This document shows positions 11,189 through 23,000 of a stretch of DNA of 64,000 nt, one piece after another. The position numbers were made by a program, and so were the translations under genes. The stretch's first letter is position 1. The number at the start of each line of letters is the position of its first letter. The stretch lies in assembly GCA_034359265.1 (NCBI GenBank), contig CP136891.1:78856501-78920500 (forward strand), in the 5' to 3' direction. Source of the DNA: Canna indica (Eukaryota > Streptophyta > Magnoliopsida > Zingiberales > Cannaceae). A model generated the notes under the pieces. The model saw nothing but the letters and a program-made list of their open reading frames with translations. It was not told the origin of the DNA and searched no databases.

Positions 11189-12098
11189 TTAGGAAGCACG
11201 GACACTCTGTGGGACTGTCGTGTTCGCGTGTCCGACATGCTGCGGTGTCCGACACACGAAGACACTCGTCCGACACACATGTCCCATGTGTCCAAGAGTG
11301 TCTTGACCAAAAAAATAATTTCGCCGTGTCCGACACAAGTATCCATGTGTTCGACACAGCTGGACACAGTCCGAAAAATTTCGAACACGGCCGAAAATGC
11401 TAATTTAGGAATTTTTTGGAAGATATTAATAGATATTGTGCCCCATGCTTTTAAAATGAGCTTTAAAATAGTAAGTATTAACATAATACATTTTCTAGAA
11501 TGTTTCATATATTTTGAAAAAGGCCTAGAAAACACTGAAAATTGGGTTTGACATCAATGTGTCATGTAAAATTTTGAAGTTGGTGTGTCCCTGTTAGGGG
11601 CGGCAAAAATAGGCACGACTCGATAACTGCGGGCCGAGCCGAAATATTCGGCCCGATAAGCTTATCGGGTTGGGCTGGCCCGGCCCGATAACATTGTGGG
11701 CCGACGCGGGCCGACTTGTATCGGGCCGGGCCGGCCCGTTTGGCCCGCTAAACATATATATAAAAAAATAAGTCTAGATTAGGGCTTGTTTAGTGCTTTA
11801 AAATTGAATGTGAAGTTAATCTGTGGAGTTTTTCATGTGAAATGTCATATTTGATGCTTATTTAGTCTCTTAAATATTTTAAATTATTTTTTTTACAATT
11901 TTTTAGTTAATAAGAGGGCTCGCGGGCCGTGCCGGCGGCCCGCAAAATATTGCGGGCCGGGCCGGGCCGGGAATTTCCGGCCCACTAAGTTAGCGGGCCG
12001 GGCTGGCACGCCACCTTATTGTGCCGGGCCGGCCCGTTTTGCCACTCCTAGTCCCTGTGTCTCGTGTCTGTGCTCGTGTCGGTGTCAGTGCTTCATAG
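11189..12098. mobile_element. hAT-type MITE filled with GTGTCCGACAC-like motifs (copy A)
   Basis: Ends TTAGGAAGCACGGACAC and GTGTCAGTGCTTCATAG are near-inverted repeats. They are flanked by the 8-bp duplication ACTTGACC (11181-11188 and 12099-12106). The interior repeats variants of GTGTCCGACAC. It is older than the segmental duplication because copy B has it at 42000-42459. A second MITE (11595-12050) is nested inside. Open frames here are motif artefacts. Confidence 0.8.
11595..12050. mobile_element. hAT-type MITE filled with GGGCCGGCCC-like motifs
   Basis: The ends TAGGGGCGGCAAAAA and TTTTGCCACTCCTA are flanked by GTCCCTGT (11587-11594 and 12051-12058), an 8-bp hAT-type duplication. It is absent from copy B. 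The GC-rich interior is made of repeated CGGGCCGGGCC and CCCGATAA phrases around an AT-rich middle. A related, more decayed sequence lies at about 61850-62050. Confidence 0.85.
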
Positions 12099-12106
12099 AC
12101 TTGACC

Positions 12107-12953
12107 CTTTGGCGGCTTGTTTAAGGCGTCAGGTTATTAACGGCTTGTTAAAATGCTAGATGGATGTCATGATAGATGATAGATGATAGATGCATGGCAT
12201 GTAGAGAAAATAAGGGAAATAGAATGTTGATATCTCTATCTTCAGGAAGTAAATAATGTATATTATTCAAAAAAGTTATTAGATTTATGTCTAACCTTCC
12301 CACATATATTGAACATAAAGTGCCAAGTAATTAATATGAAATTTACGGTTCCCAATTATTTTAATCTCAGGAAAAAATTCTTCGAGGCTAATTCGAATTA
12401 TTATCCATTTATCATGAAATTTAAAGTAAACTGATTACTGGACAACATAAAGATAGTAGTTCGATCAAATGTAGCAAAAATATATTTAGCATTAAAAAAT
12501 GGCAGATCAAATTGTCCATTAAAAGGAAAATCATATTTATAAAGTTTGATGTAAGTGACGGATTTTGTGACGGACCATCACAAAAGAGCAAACACACACT
12601 ATAATAAATTCATGCAATATACTCTTTTTTAAGGCATAAATATGAATTTATGCGCTTTTAAAAGAGTCGGTTTAAGAATTAATAACAAAGAATGAAAGAA
12701 TAAGAAACCGACAATATTGGAAAATCAGCACCACTTATAGGCACTGATTTTCCTATAATATTTGAATACTGGCACCAACTAGGCACAAGTAATCCAATAA
12801 TCCATTTATTTTTTTAATAATATATATTAATTATATATAATATTATATTTTATTATATATATATATAAATAAAAATTTATATTATATTATATTAATATAA
12901 TGTTTAAAATTATTATTGATATTTTATAGTTAATAAAACTTTTTAAGTTACCA
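12107..12953. other. Shared spacer, no gene
   Basis: AT-rich backbone matching 42468-43280 in copy B. It includes a GTGACGGATTTTGTGACGG phrase and a CACTATAATA phrase near 12597 that may be worn CACTA-type ends. No gene is seen. Confidence 0.45.
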
Positions 12954-12962
12954 ATATATTTA

Positions 12963-13085
12963 CGGCGATTTTCCGGAACCAGAATTTCCTCAATGGAAAT
13001 TCCTGGTTCCGGATAAGGGAATGCTAAATTCCGTAAACTGGAATGAGTTTTTTCAAAACCCCAAAATACCCCCAACTAAATCGGT
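12963..13085 (+). repeat. Left terminal inverted repeat of the MULE
   Basis: About 123 bp, matching 24575-24697 as an inverted repeat with scattered differences. Bases 12971-13015 fold back on themselves through TTCCGGAACC and GGTTCCGGA. Confidence 0.9.
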
Positions 13086-14178
13086 AAGCAGCAGGTAGTA
13101 AAAAATGAACAATGAAAAATGAAATCGGGCAACCTAGTTACCCAATCACATAAACATGTAATATTTTCACCTTCTCTCTCATCGTTGCACTGTTCGACTT
13201 CCCTAGTTCTATTTCCGTCATGAAAGCATGCCGATTACCGCCCCGTCATCTATTCGACGATGAATGTTCTTAGTGATGGACTTCATGTGCTTCTGGTGAA
13301 ACTGTAGAAGCCCTCTGTCATTTGCACTCTCTCCGTCATCTGCACTCTTCCCATCTTCGTCGACATTGTTGATTACCGCCCCAATTCTTTGCTATTCAAT
13401 GGTGAAGGTTCTTGGTGATCGACTTTCCGTGGTTTTGCTGAGATTGCAGAAGCCTATACAACTCTATCTCATTCCTCATCCTACGACGTAAGTCATTTAC
13501 GGAGTAGATAATAATGTTTGATTATTTTTTCTTGAAATCTCTTCTTTTTTTTTGATCTTGTGAAACATGTGGTATGGCTGAGAAAAGAACCATTAGAGAC
13601 TATAATAAGCAGCAGGATAAATTTTGTAGAAGTCTCTAATCCATTATAGAGTTTGTACAAAATCTATAATTGCATTACCTGATGGACGAAATGTAATTAC
13701 TACATCACAATAAATTTACTAACATACACGTAGGTAAAGAAATCTTAGATTTCTTGCGTTTTGATAAAAGTCTCTAAGCTGTCATAGACTTTTAACCGAA
13801 AGCACTGAATATGTACTTTAGTGTGAAAAATTTGTATTAGAGGCATGATATGTATATTATACAATTAAATAGAAGTCGCATGGTCCCTAAGCAATAATTG
13901 TTGGTAAAAATAATCACCTTATGTGAAAGTCTCTAACCAGTTAGAGACTTTGTCCATATGTTTGTAAGAGGTACTTTGGTGCAAAGATGATCCATGATAT
14001 CTATTTTATACGATAAAATAGAGGTCCTAAAGTCGCCAAAAATATTTTTATATAAAATGTTACAACCTTTTTGAAAGTCTCTAATCAGTTAGAGACTCTG
14101 CCCAAATGTTTTGAAGAGCTACTTTTGTTACAGCCAATATGAAAGTCTCTAATAATTCTGACTATTTATCTCTTTTAT
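13086..14178. other. MULE 5' non-coding region with palindromic repeats
   Basis: No gene is seen. The stretch 13140-13500 is pyrimidine-rich and may be promoter or leader. From 13630 to 14150 several copies of a palindrome of the form AAAGTCTCTAACNNGTTAGAGACTTT, in varying decay, occur at about 13630, 13767, 13926, 14073 and 14140. Confidence 0.5.
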
Positions 14179-16662
14179 ATGCTTTATTTAGGTTTATTAT
14201 TGAAAGTTGTGATGGTTGACAAAATGAAGGAGACGACTACTAATAGTGTTGCTAAAAACATTATGTCAGATCCTATTCCTGAAGAAGTCCTTACGTATAT
14301 TGATAGTATTGAGAACCAGAACAATGTTTCATCCATATCAACACAATATGGTTCTAATCTAGTTGACAATAGAGATAAAATTCATTTTCCTATTTGAGGA
14401 TTAAAGAGAGGATTAAATATGTCACTTATATTTGAGGATGATACATATGATATAGTGGAGGAATTGGCTAATGAGAGGATTAAAGAAGAAGTGGGGCAAG
14501 TTGAGAATTTGTCATTTGATGTGTTCACTTCACATTATGTAGTTGGAAGTACAATTACATTAAATCAATCTATGTATGAAACTCATCATACAGAGGTTAG
14601 TTATTGCAGTGATGAAGAGAATGAAACTATTGTCAACAATAATGACCTTAAGAGCATGCTTGATTTTACTCCAGAAGATCAAAGAGACATAAACAATGAT
14701 TTAAATGAAGGTATGTATGACAACAGAGCATCTTCAGCGTCAGGGGATGAAGAAGATGATACTATCATTACTGCCCCGAATACATTTCATTGTAATCAAA
14801 CGCAAAATAACGAATTGTATCTTAATCAGGTATAACATAAGATATGAAACACTTATTTATGATCAAATGTATTGATACTAATTTATTTTTCTTATGACTA
14901 TGTAATCCAGGTATTTGACGATAGGGAGGAATTTAGGAGAGCTCTAAGAACATATTGCATCAAGCGTAATTTTGAGTTGAGACACGTCGAAAGCAGACTA
15001 TATTATATCAAAGTTGGATGTAAACATGGTGATTGTCCATGGATGTTATCTGCAAATGACAGAGGAAGATTTACTATTGTCAACTTTCTGGACAAACATA
15101 CATGCACAGTGTCGAGACTTAATTTAGATCACAAAGACTGTAACGCAAAGTTTGTTGCAAATCATATCAAGGATCACCTAGTAAGGAATCAAAAGTACAC
15201 ATCCGCTATGAATGTGACCGAAATTCAAAAATCTTTTGGGGTTCGTATTTCATATAAGAGAGCGTACAATGCACTTCAATGAGCTCTTATATTAGTTCGT
15301 TGGTACTTTGATGAGTGCTACAAAGATCTACTTGCTTACCTTAGAGAATTGAAGAAACATGATAATGAAACAATAGTTAAATTGTTGAGATGTTTTGTAT
15401 CTTCTCATTTTCTCCGAGTATTTTGGGCATTTGGCGCATGCTTGCGTGAGTTTAGAGAATATCTAAGGCCCATTATATGTATTGATGCCACACACTTGAG
15501 GGGAAAATATCCTGGAGCTCTAATGATAGCGACATCTGTTGACGCTGAGAGTAGACTTTTTCCGATAGTATTTGGAGCTTGTGAGATTGAAAAAAGAGAC
15601 ACATGGGAATGGTTTTTGGATGAATTTGCATATTGTATACCTAGCTTTCGCGGTCTGAGCATTATGAGTGATAGAAATCCTGATATTTTAGCGATTGTGA
15701 GAAAGGTATTCCCAGAAGCAGTGCATGGATATTGTATGGTGCACTTAGCCAAAAACCTAATACACGATGTGAAAACAAATGTTGGTTGTCCTTTATTTTG
15801 GTCTGCTGCAAGAGCCACTACGGAACATACCTTCAATGAATGTATGCAAAAGTTGTTGGATATTCATGAGCCTAGTTACCAATGGGTAACTCGGTTGGAA
15901 AAGGAGAGATGGGCAATGTTATTTTTCCCTCGTCGTAGGTACAAAATCATTACTACTAATGCAGTAGAGAGTATGAATTCTTTGTTTAGAGAAGTACGGG
16001 AGATGCCTATTACAACATTAATTGTGATGACGAGAGGCAAAGTTGTTGAATGGTTCTATAAGCGCCGTAAAGTGTCACTCAAATTGACTGGAATTCTAAC
16101 AAAAAGAGTTGAAGATATCCTTGTTGAAAATAGGAGCAAGTATCGTCGGTATTCAGTCCATCCTCATACGGACCATTGCTACCAAGTACACACATCACAT
16201 CAAATTGTCATAGTTGATTTACCCCACCGATTGTGTTCTTGCAATAAGTTTCAAATATTTGGTATTCCATGCTCGCATGTTGTGGCAGTTATTGGTTATT
16301 GTAGTCTAGATCCTTATCCTTTTTGTGAGCATTACTTTACCGTCGAAACGTACAAGAAAATATATGAAAATAAAATATTTCCTACCAGAAGCAAGCAGCA
16401 ATATTAGCGTCGAGAATCCTTTGATCCTTTGGTAAAACCACCACAAGCAGTGGCACCGGTAGGTCGGAAGAGGAAGAATCGAAGAGAATCTCATCATAAT
16501 GGTAAAGTGCCAAAAAAGTGTGGTACATGCAAACAATTTGGTCATAACAAACGGTCATGTAAAGCTCCCCCCTATTTCTTGATATGGCAGTTTGGCCATA
16601 CAAATAGTTGGATAACATTTGGTATATTTTGCCAAGAACTCTTTTTTATATATTATATATAG
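14179..16662 (+). pseudogene. Mutator-type (MULE) transposase, three in-frame stops
   Basis: This is the transposase of the MULE. An acidic N-terminal part (14179-14829) is followed by an 81-base phase-0 intron (14830-14910). Next comes a MuDR-type DNA-binding domain (about 14911-15130, with VGCKHGDCPW), then the DDE transposase domain (15470-15830: CIDATHLRGKY, FPIVFGACEIEKRDTW, YCMVHLAKN). A SWIM zinc finger (HRLCSCNKFQIFGIPCSHV, 16225-16290) and a CCHC knuckle (CGTCKQFGHNKRSC, 16519-16560) follow. All pieces lie in one frame, broken by TGA at 14395, TGA at 15280 and TAG at 16405. These fit single G-to-A or C-to-T changes. The domain order is that of an intact MURA-like protein, so inactivation looks fairly recent. 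Confidence 0.85.
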
Positions 16663-17167
16663 AAGCGTTTAACCAGAGTCTTTAATAGATCTCAGATGAT
16701 GTTAATTCATGTCCAAAAATATTAAGTTTTAATTGGAATAATATACAACACCATATGATTTTTTTTGTTCAAGAACTGTGAAAGTCTATAACCGGTTAGA
16801 GACTTTTGTATAACCCGCTATTTTGGTGGAAATAAAATATAAATCTTCGGTGAAATAGATCCCATATGATGTTAATTCATGTCCAAAAATATTAAGTTTT
16901 TAATTGGAATAATATACAGCACCATATGAATTGTTTTGTTCAAGAACTGCGAAAGTCTTTAATCGGTTAGAAAATTTTGTATAACCCGCTATTTTTGTTG
17001 AAATAAAATAATATGTAGAGAATTTTGATAAACCCCTAATAATGTGAACCATAAGTCAGTATAATAATACCAAATAATACCTCAATATAATACATCAAAA
17101 TTAGTTAGTATATTACCATAACATTAGTTTAACCACAAAACATTACTTAGCAGTAGCACAACTCCAT
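16663..17167. other. MULE intergenic region between convergent genes
   Basis: AT-rich. A block of about 170 bases beginning near 16690 is repeated at about 16862, each containing one copy of the AGTCTNTAANCGGTTAGA palindrome and the phrase TATAACCCGCTATTTT. No gene is seen. Confidence 0.5.
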
Positions 17168-18116
17168 TCATAGTTTAACAAGAGAATAAATGTCATCCAT
17201 GAAGCGATGCCCAATATATATTCTAAATTTGTTCATGTCTGTCTGAGACCAGTTCATTTGTCTATCTTCTAGTAGGTTGTCACACCCCAAACCCGGTATG
17301 ACCAGCCAGGATACGCCACGTACCCCGAAGTCTAACCCAACTCAAACAAAACAACAATAACCTGAACAGTGGAAGATTTTTTTTTGAAAAGAATAGACAT
17401 GACATCATGAACCAAACCAAACCAAAACTCAATATGAACACTGAACAAGTTTATTAAAAATGAATTCAAATTAATAAATACGACTCCCCAAATAAAAATA
17501 AAATGCGGAAACCACGAACCAAGTCAACATGACTCAACAACTCAAAGAGACACTAAAAAAACTCAGGTATCCTCCCCAATCACGACATGTCACGAGACCC
17601 GCTGCTCTGCCGCCACCAGCCGCGCTACTGCACCCCGATACCTCTCTGATCTAACTCAGGTGCTGAAAAATAACATAAATGAGGGGTAAGTCCAACTAGG
17701 ACTTAGTGAATAGATCAGTCCTCAATTCACCAAATCAATCATCATGCATAAAAACACAATATAGCCGATATAAATAACATAACAATAACGTCAGAAGAAA
17801 TCAGCAATAATATATCCATAGCTCTATGCATGAAATCAACATCTGTCAACAAGTATAAAATATCTTTTTAAAAATGACGGACAAGCATCAATAACACATC
17901 CGCTACCCTACTCATATCCACAACAATAAGTATAAGCATCCATCAATAGTTATAAACATATCCACAACAATAAAATATGATGAATGCAACACCTCAATCA
18001 TATGCATGCAATGCATCACCCCAATCATATGCATGCTCTTCGGACCCGTCGATCCCACATAGCCACATAGGGAAGGTAGACGGGTGGCCGCCGAACTACC
18101 ACCCAGCTCAGTGTCG

Positions 18117-18310
18117 TCTCTTTGGGACATGCCCTCCCCTCACCGGCACTGGCTCTTCTGAGCTAGCCTGTTGGGGCATACGTTCCCCTCACCTGCTCGA
18201 GTCTCCGGATTGTCTCTTTGGGGTATGATCTCCCCTCACCAGTCGGACTTCCGGAATAAGGCCAACACTTTCTCTTTGGGGCATACCCTCCCCTCACCAG
18301 TGAAACTTTC
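18117..18310. repeat. Short tandem repeats in the LTR (about 60-bp unit)
   Basis: Four imperfect units share a TTTGGGGCATACCCTCCCCTCACC-like phrase (GGGGYATRMYCTCCCCTCACC). The overlapping open frames are not genes. Confidence 0.65.
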
Positions 18311-18439
18311 AGAAAATGCAACAAGCACATCACAACACCACACACGTAGGTATATAAGCATAAACAAGATGTGCTATCAACATGTAATAAATGGTATGTC
18401 AAGTGCATACCTCATCCTCCACCTCCTCCTGCCATACAT

Positions 18440-18470
18440 CACAATCACACACACACACACACACACATAT
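18440..18470. repeat. AC microsatellite
   Basis: A run of CA dinucleotides followed by TATATATG, inside the solo LTR. Confidence 0.85.
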
Positions 18471-19004
18471 ATATGTAAAAATATTGCTCATAAATCATGA
18501 ATGCTCAGCACAATTAAACAACCATGAAATAGAATTATGGCACTATAAGAAAGGATGCATGTGTATCATGAAAGTAGTGCAAAAAGAAACTCCAACTATA
18601 CATCAATGAATTGGAACATGATAAAATAACTCGCCATAGAAATCACTGATCTAGGATAAAATTCACCTCATTAAATACTATATCTATGAATCATCTCGGG
18701 TCAAATCATAAAAATATATGAAATATGATTTTTCAGCTTGGCACGCAAAACGAGGCAGCATCCGCCTACTGTTTTCAAAATCCGAAGGTATGATGGAGAA
18801 ACAGACCTCACCAACGAATCCAGAACGTCGATTAGATGAAAATTCATATATAACATGAATATTTTTGCTAACTATAAAGCCTCCAAATAACCATTTAGAA
18901 TAATGGAAATAATGCCTTAATTTATTTAATAAATCACTGCTATAAATAAATATAACGGTGTTGCAATCAATAATCAGTAATGAAATCTCAGCCTTCATCT
19001 AAAC

Positions 19005-19470
19005 AGGATAACATCACAGCCTTCTATATAATCTGATGCAATCTCAGCCCTACATCTAGCCCGATGCAATTTCCGCCCTCCATCTACATGATGAAATCAC
19101 CTTACATCTAATCAGATGCAACCCCAACACTCCATCTAACCAGATGCAATCACAGCTCTCCATCTACATGATGCAATCACAGCCTTTCATCTAACCAGAT
19201 GCAATCATAGCCCTTTCTCTAATCAGATGCAATCACAGCCCTTCATCTAACCTGATGCAATCTCAGCCTTCCATCTAACCAGATAAAATCTCAGCCTTAC
19301 ATCTAACATGATGCATCCACAGCCTTACATCTATCCTGATGTAATCTCATCCCTCCATCTACATGATGCAATCTAAGCCTTACATCTACACAAGATCAAA
19401 TCCCAGCCCTTCAGCTCAACCAATTCAATCCTACCTTTCATCTTACCCAAATCAATCTCAACCCTCCATT
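19005..19470. repeat. Minisatellite of about 28 bp in the LTR
   Basis: About 16 imperfect units of the form CATCTAACCAGATGCAATCNCAGCCYT follow one another. The second LTR of this family in the window lacks the array, which explains part of its shorter length. Confidence 0.75.
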
Positions 19471-20051
19471 TAACTCACCCCTTAGGTCATCTTCCTCCTC
19501 TACTCCCCAACCCAGCCGCCACCGCCCCTACTCCGGTAGCCCGAGTCGCTAGCGCCGGCGCCTGTCGACGCCCCGCTGCCCCGCCGCCACACGCGGCGGT
19601 GGTAGCGACGACGCACCGGGCATCGCTGCTCGCCGGGCGCCGCCTGCCGACAATGAGGAGGAAGGGAGGTAGAGAAGGGAAAAAAGAAAAAAAAGAGAAA
19701 GAAAATAATATTTTATTCCAAAAGAGGGGTAAACAATATGATTCAATTAAGAAATGACCGATCCGACTTCCGATTCGATACGAGAAAACACGTCAAATAT
19801 CGAGGAAAACCACAAAACATAAAAACAGCGACATAAATCAAGAATTGGAGAAAAGAAGGCCTAAATCCACTCACCGAACGGAGAGAAAATGGAAGAAAAA
19901 GACGCGCAGGATCTTCGCCCGATCGACACCGATGAACTCGCGAAAATCTGGCTCCGGTGGCTACTCCTCCTCGACTGCGCCCTCTCTCTCCTCTCTCCTT
20001 TGCCTCGGGTGGTGCGCGGCTCAAAACCCCTGGCAGCACACCCCAGGGTCT

Positions 20052-20058
20052 AATTTAT
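20052..20058 (-). promoter_or_regulatory. Probable TATA box of the solo LTR
   Basis: Minus-strand TATAAAT, about 305 bases from the LTR 5' end. The second LTR has TATTTATA at 54703-54710, about 295 bases from its own 5' end. Equal placement supports a shared promoter and the assigned orientation. Confidence 0.5.
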
Positions 20059-23000
20059 AGACACCAATTGGGTTCAAATTACCAAAATATCCCTACCTAA
20101 GCTATACGACTTAAATAGCTCATAACTCATCCGATCTAACTCTGATTCGAGATCCAATTGCACCGCCAAATTCGCCTCGAGACCCTCTATTACCCTAGCA
20201 TGCTAAATCACAGAGATAAGACAAATAAAATTTCCCTTAATTTTTCTACATTAAATGTTTACTCGGGTCTAATCCGGAAGCTTCCCGCCAATCCGCGCTA
20301 ACTAGGGCCCACGATCCCCCGCTCAAGAATAAAATATCATTATTAAGTTTTTTGGGTATTAGATAGGTATTCCATGTATTTCATTAAGAATATTCCACAA
20401 TCTACAGAAGGAGCATATTCAAGATAATTTACCACAACTCGACTCCAACTGGGGCTCTTGAAGTTTAAGTCTGGGCTGATCATATTCAAATTCTCGGGTT
20501 CTATCATCTCCATTAGCAAGCACTGTATGAAAAATCATAAATTTACTCATCAACATTATTAAAGCTCAATATCAAAAAATTAAATTTCAAACACTTACTG
20601 CCTCCTCAAAGTCTCTTTTGCAATTTACATAGGTACGGAATGAATTATAATGGAAGAATATTTTTTGCTTAATGTCAATCACCATCAAATGTCAATGTCC
20701 ACCCGTGTCATTTTCAGGGTTGGTATGTCTCATCCTACTACTAAAAATTGGAACAAAAATATATTTGATCTCCAATGCAACAAGGGATGACTTCCTTATT
20801 TGCATTAACGCAGATTTCCCCATCGTTCGATAGTGTCTCTACAAACAATTTTAAAACATCACTTGCATAAAAATATTTTTTGCATTACAATATATATAGA
20901 TAATTTACCTCAAATATTGTTCCCATGTAGATATAGTTTGGGGTAGACTGGCTTGCTTTTCTCAATAAAATAGACGCATATGCACCAATTGAATCATCCT
21001 CAGTTAATGCGTCAAAGTCAAAAATGTTCAACAAATTTCTAACCAGAAAAGATATCAGCCCATCAGACCACAAATACTCCATGGTTAGGCTACAAAATTA
21101 AACAAAATAAAGTTGGTCTATTTAGAAACTCTTTAAAGGTTTAAAGACTTTTAAAAGTCTCTAAATGTTTATAGACTGAAAAACTCTATAAATGTTTATA
21201 GACTTTTCACCCAAAACTCTTGAAGGGGTTAGACCATTTTCCAAGCTGAGGTCAAGTCTTCATTGGTTGAAAGACTTCAATCGAAATGGTTAAATTCAAC
21301 AAGTTTTTAAAACTATTGAAAACATTGGCTCAACAACATTGGATGCTATAATCAAACATCAATACAATAAATCCGTTTACACAATATATGACAATGTTGT
21401 CGACGGTTATTCATAAAATAAGTTAACACACTCACTCAATCTTATTGAGAGACATTATTATGGAATTGCCACATCAAGCTTGGGTGAAGATTTAACCTAC
21501 ATCAAAATAAATCACATTAATTTCCACATATTGCAAGTACAAGAAACTGTATTTGTTTTAGTAAAAAAAATACCTTGTAAATTATTTGATTCATTTTACC
21601 CTTGTTTTTTTTCAACAACAATTCATTCCTCTTTTGAATTGCTATTTTTTCCCGTTCTTCTCTTTGTTTGTCGTGTACAATCAAATCTTCATTTTGTTTT
21701 TCTTGCTTTGAAGGTTTCACACGTCCTGATCTTCTGCTTTTGTAAGTTGCTAGAGGCTCATAATCCTGAAGTTGTCTCAAATCTTCAAGTAGTTCCTTCT
21801 TCTTCTCTTTCTTTTTCTTATTTTTCTCATTTTAATTCTTTTTCTCTTTTTCCTTGTCTTCCTCTATTTCCTTCAAGTATTTGATTTTCTCATTTTGAAC
21901 TTATTTTCTGGGCCTTATGTCATTATTTTTCTTATTTTTTTCTCGCTGTTGTAAATCTTCAGCGACTATCAGTTGAATTTTATTTTTATTTTTCTTTTTC
22001 TTTTTCTTGTTCTTCATATAAACCTTCACCCACAATGGAGTACCTAATCGGTCCCTTAATGCATACATGTGGGTAGGTTTCTTAACACAATGCCTTACAA
22101 TTGAAATAGAGGATCTGACAATACTTCTCGCAATACTCTTTAGAATAGGAGGTGAAAACTGATTTACAATAGGGGCAAGGGAATGACAGTACTCCTGATA
22201 TATAGGAGTAGAGACATTAACAAAGGGGGTGTCATCTTCAGAAAGTTCATTTTAAGACATTCTTCAACATGTTTATTAACATATACAGCAACAAAATCAT
22301 CAAGAACTCTAAAAATGTCATATTTATCTTGAAGACAAGGAGAACAAATCTTAGTTGGCTAACATTGTCTAATCAATTCATAAAAAATTAAAATTACAAA
22401 CCTTTGCAAGATCATTTCTAGGGTCATATTGTTTTAACTCCTCTTCACCCTCTTGATGCTCTAAATATTTAATAACCTACACAACAAAATCATATGTATT
22501 GAAAATCTATATATTTAATAATTAATGCAAGTCTACTTACAGAGTTTTGGTCCAGAGATTTCCATAGGGCTTGGAGGGTCTTGTTCTGCTAATTTTTTAA
22601 CTACCATCTAAGGATTCGAGGGAGAGTTTTTGGCTTCTTGGGTTCCATAATATGAACATGTTCACAGAACTACCCCTACAAACTATGAAGTATAAAATAC
22701 AATAAAATATTTTAAATTTCAAACATAAAATAAATTTGATAGTATAATACTTTCAATTAGTAGAATGATGCAACCTCTCATGTAGGTTGCTGATTGAATT
22801 TGTCCTGGATTCTTCCTGGCAGCTCTCATTTTCTCCCCAGTTGAGGGGAGTTGCGCAGAGAAGTAAGAATATATACATCTTGTCCAATTATAATTACATA
22901 TGTTTTCTAAGTTGTCCATGTACGGCAACAAAAACAATGGAATAGTATACGTTGAGGTACAAAACAAAATACAACAAAAAAAATACAATATGAATAATCT

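Larger units (their letters stand above)
17273..20368 (-). mobile_element. Solo LTR, 3.1 kb, inserted in the Ulp1-like gene
   Basis: The element spans 17278-20363 with a 5-bp duplication TAGGT (17273-17277 and 20364-20368). Plus-strand left end is TGTCACACCCC; read on the minus strand it starts TCTAATACCC, with the canonical TG changed to TC. It matches the solo LTR at 54408-61466 in opposite orientation: both share terminal phrases, a GTACCCCGAAG box close to the 3' end, and a TATA box about 300 bases after the 5' end. No primer-binding site, polypurine tract or gag-pol frame is present, so it is a solo LTR. The superfamily (probably Gypsy) is not certain. Confidence 0.8.

Noticed and set aside
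11183..11551. Open frames of about 120-138 codons on both strands
   Set aside because: They lie in the hAT MITE made of GTGTCCGACAC motifs; repeated TH/DT residues come from the motif, and copy B has no conserved frame.
17912..18500. Several 70-110-codon frames in the LTR
   Set aside because: They overlap tandem repeats, lie on both strands and do not match retroelement proteins.
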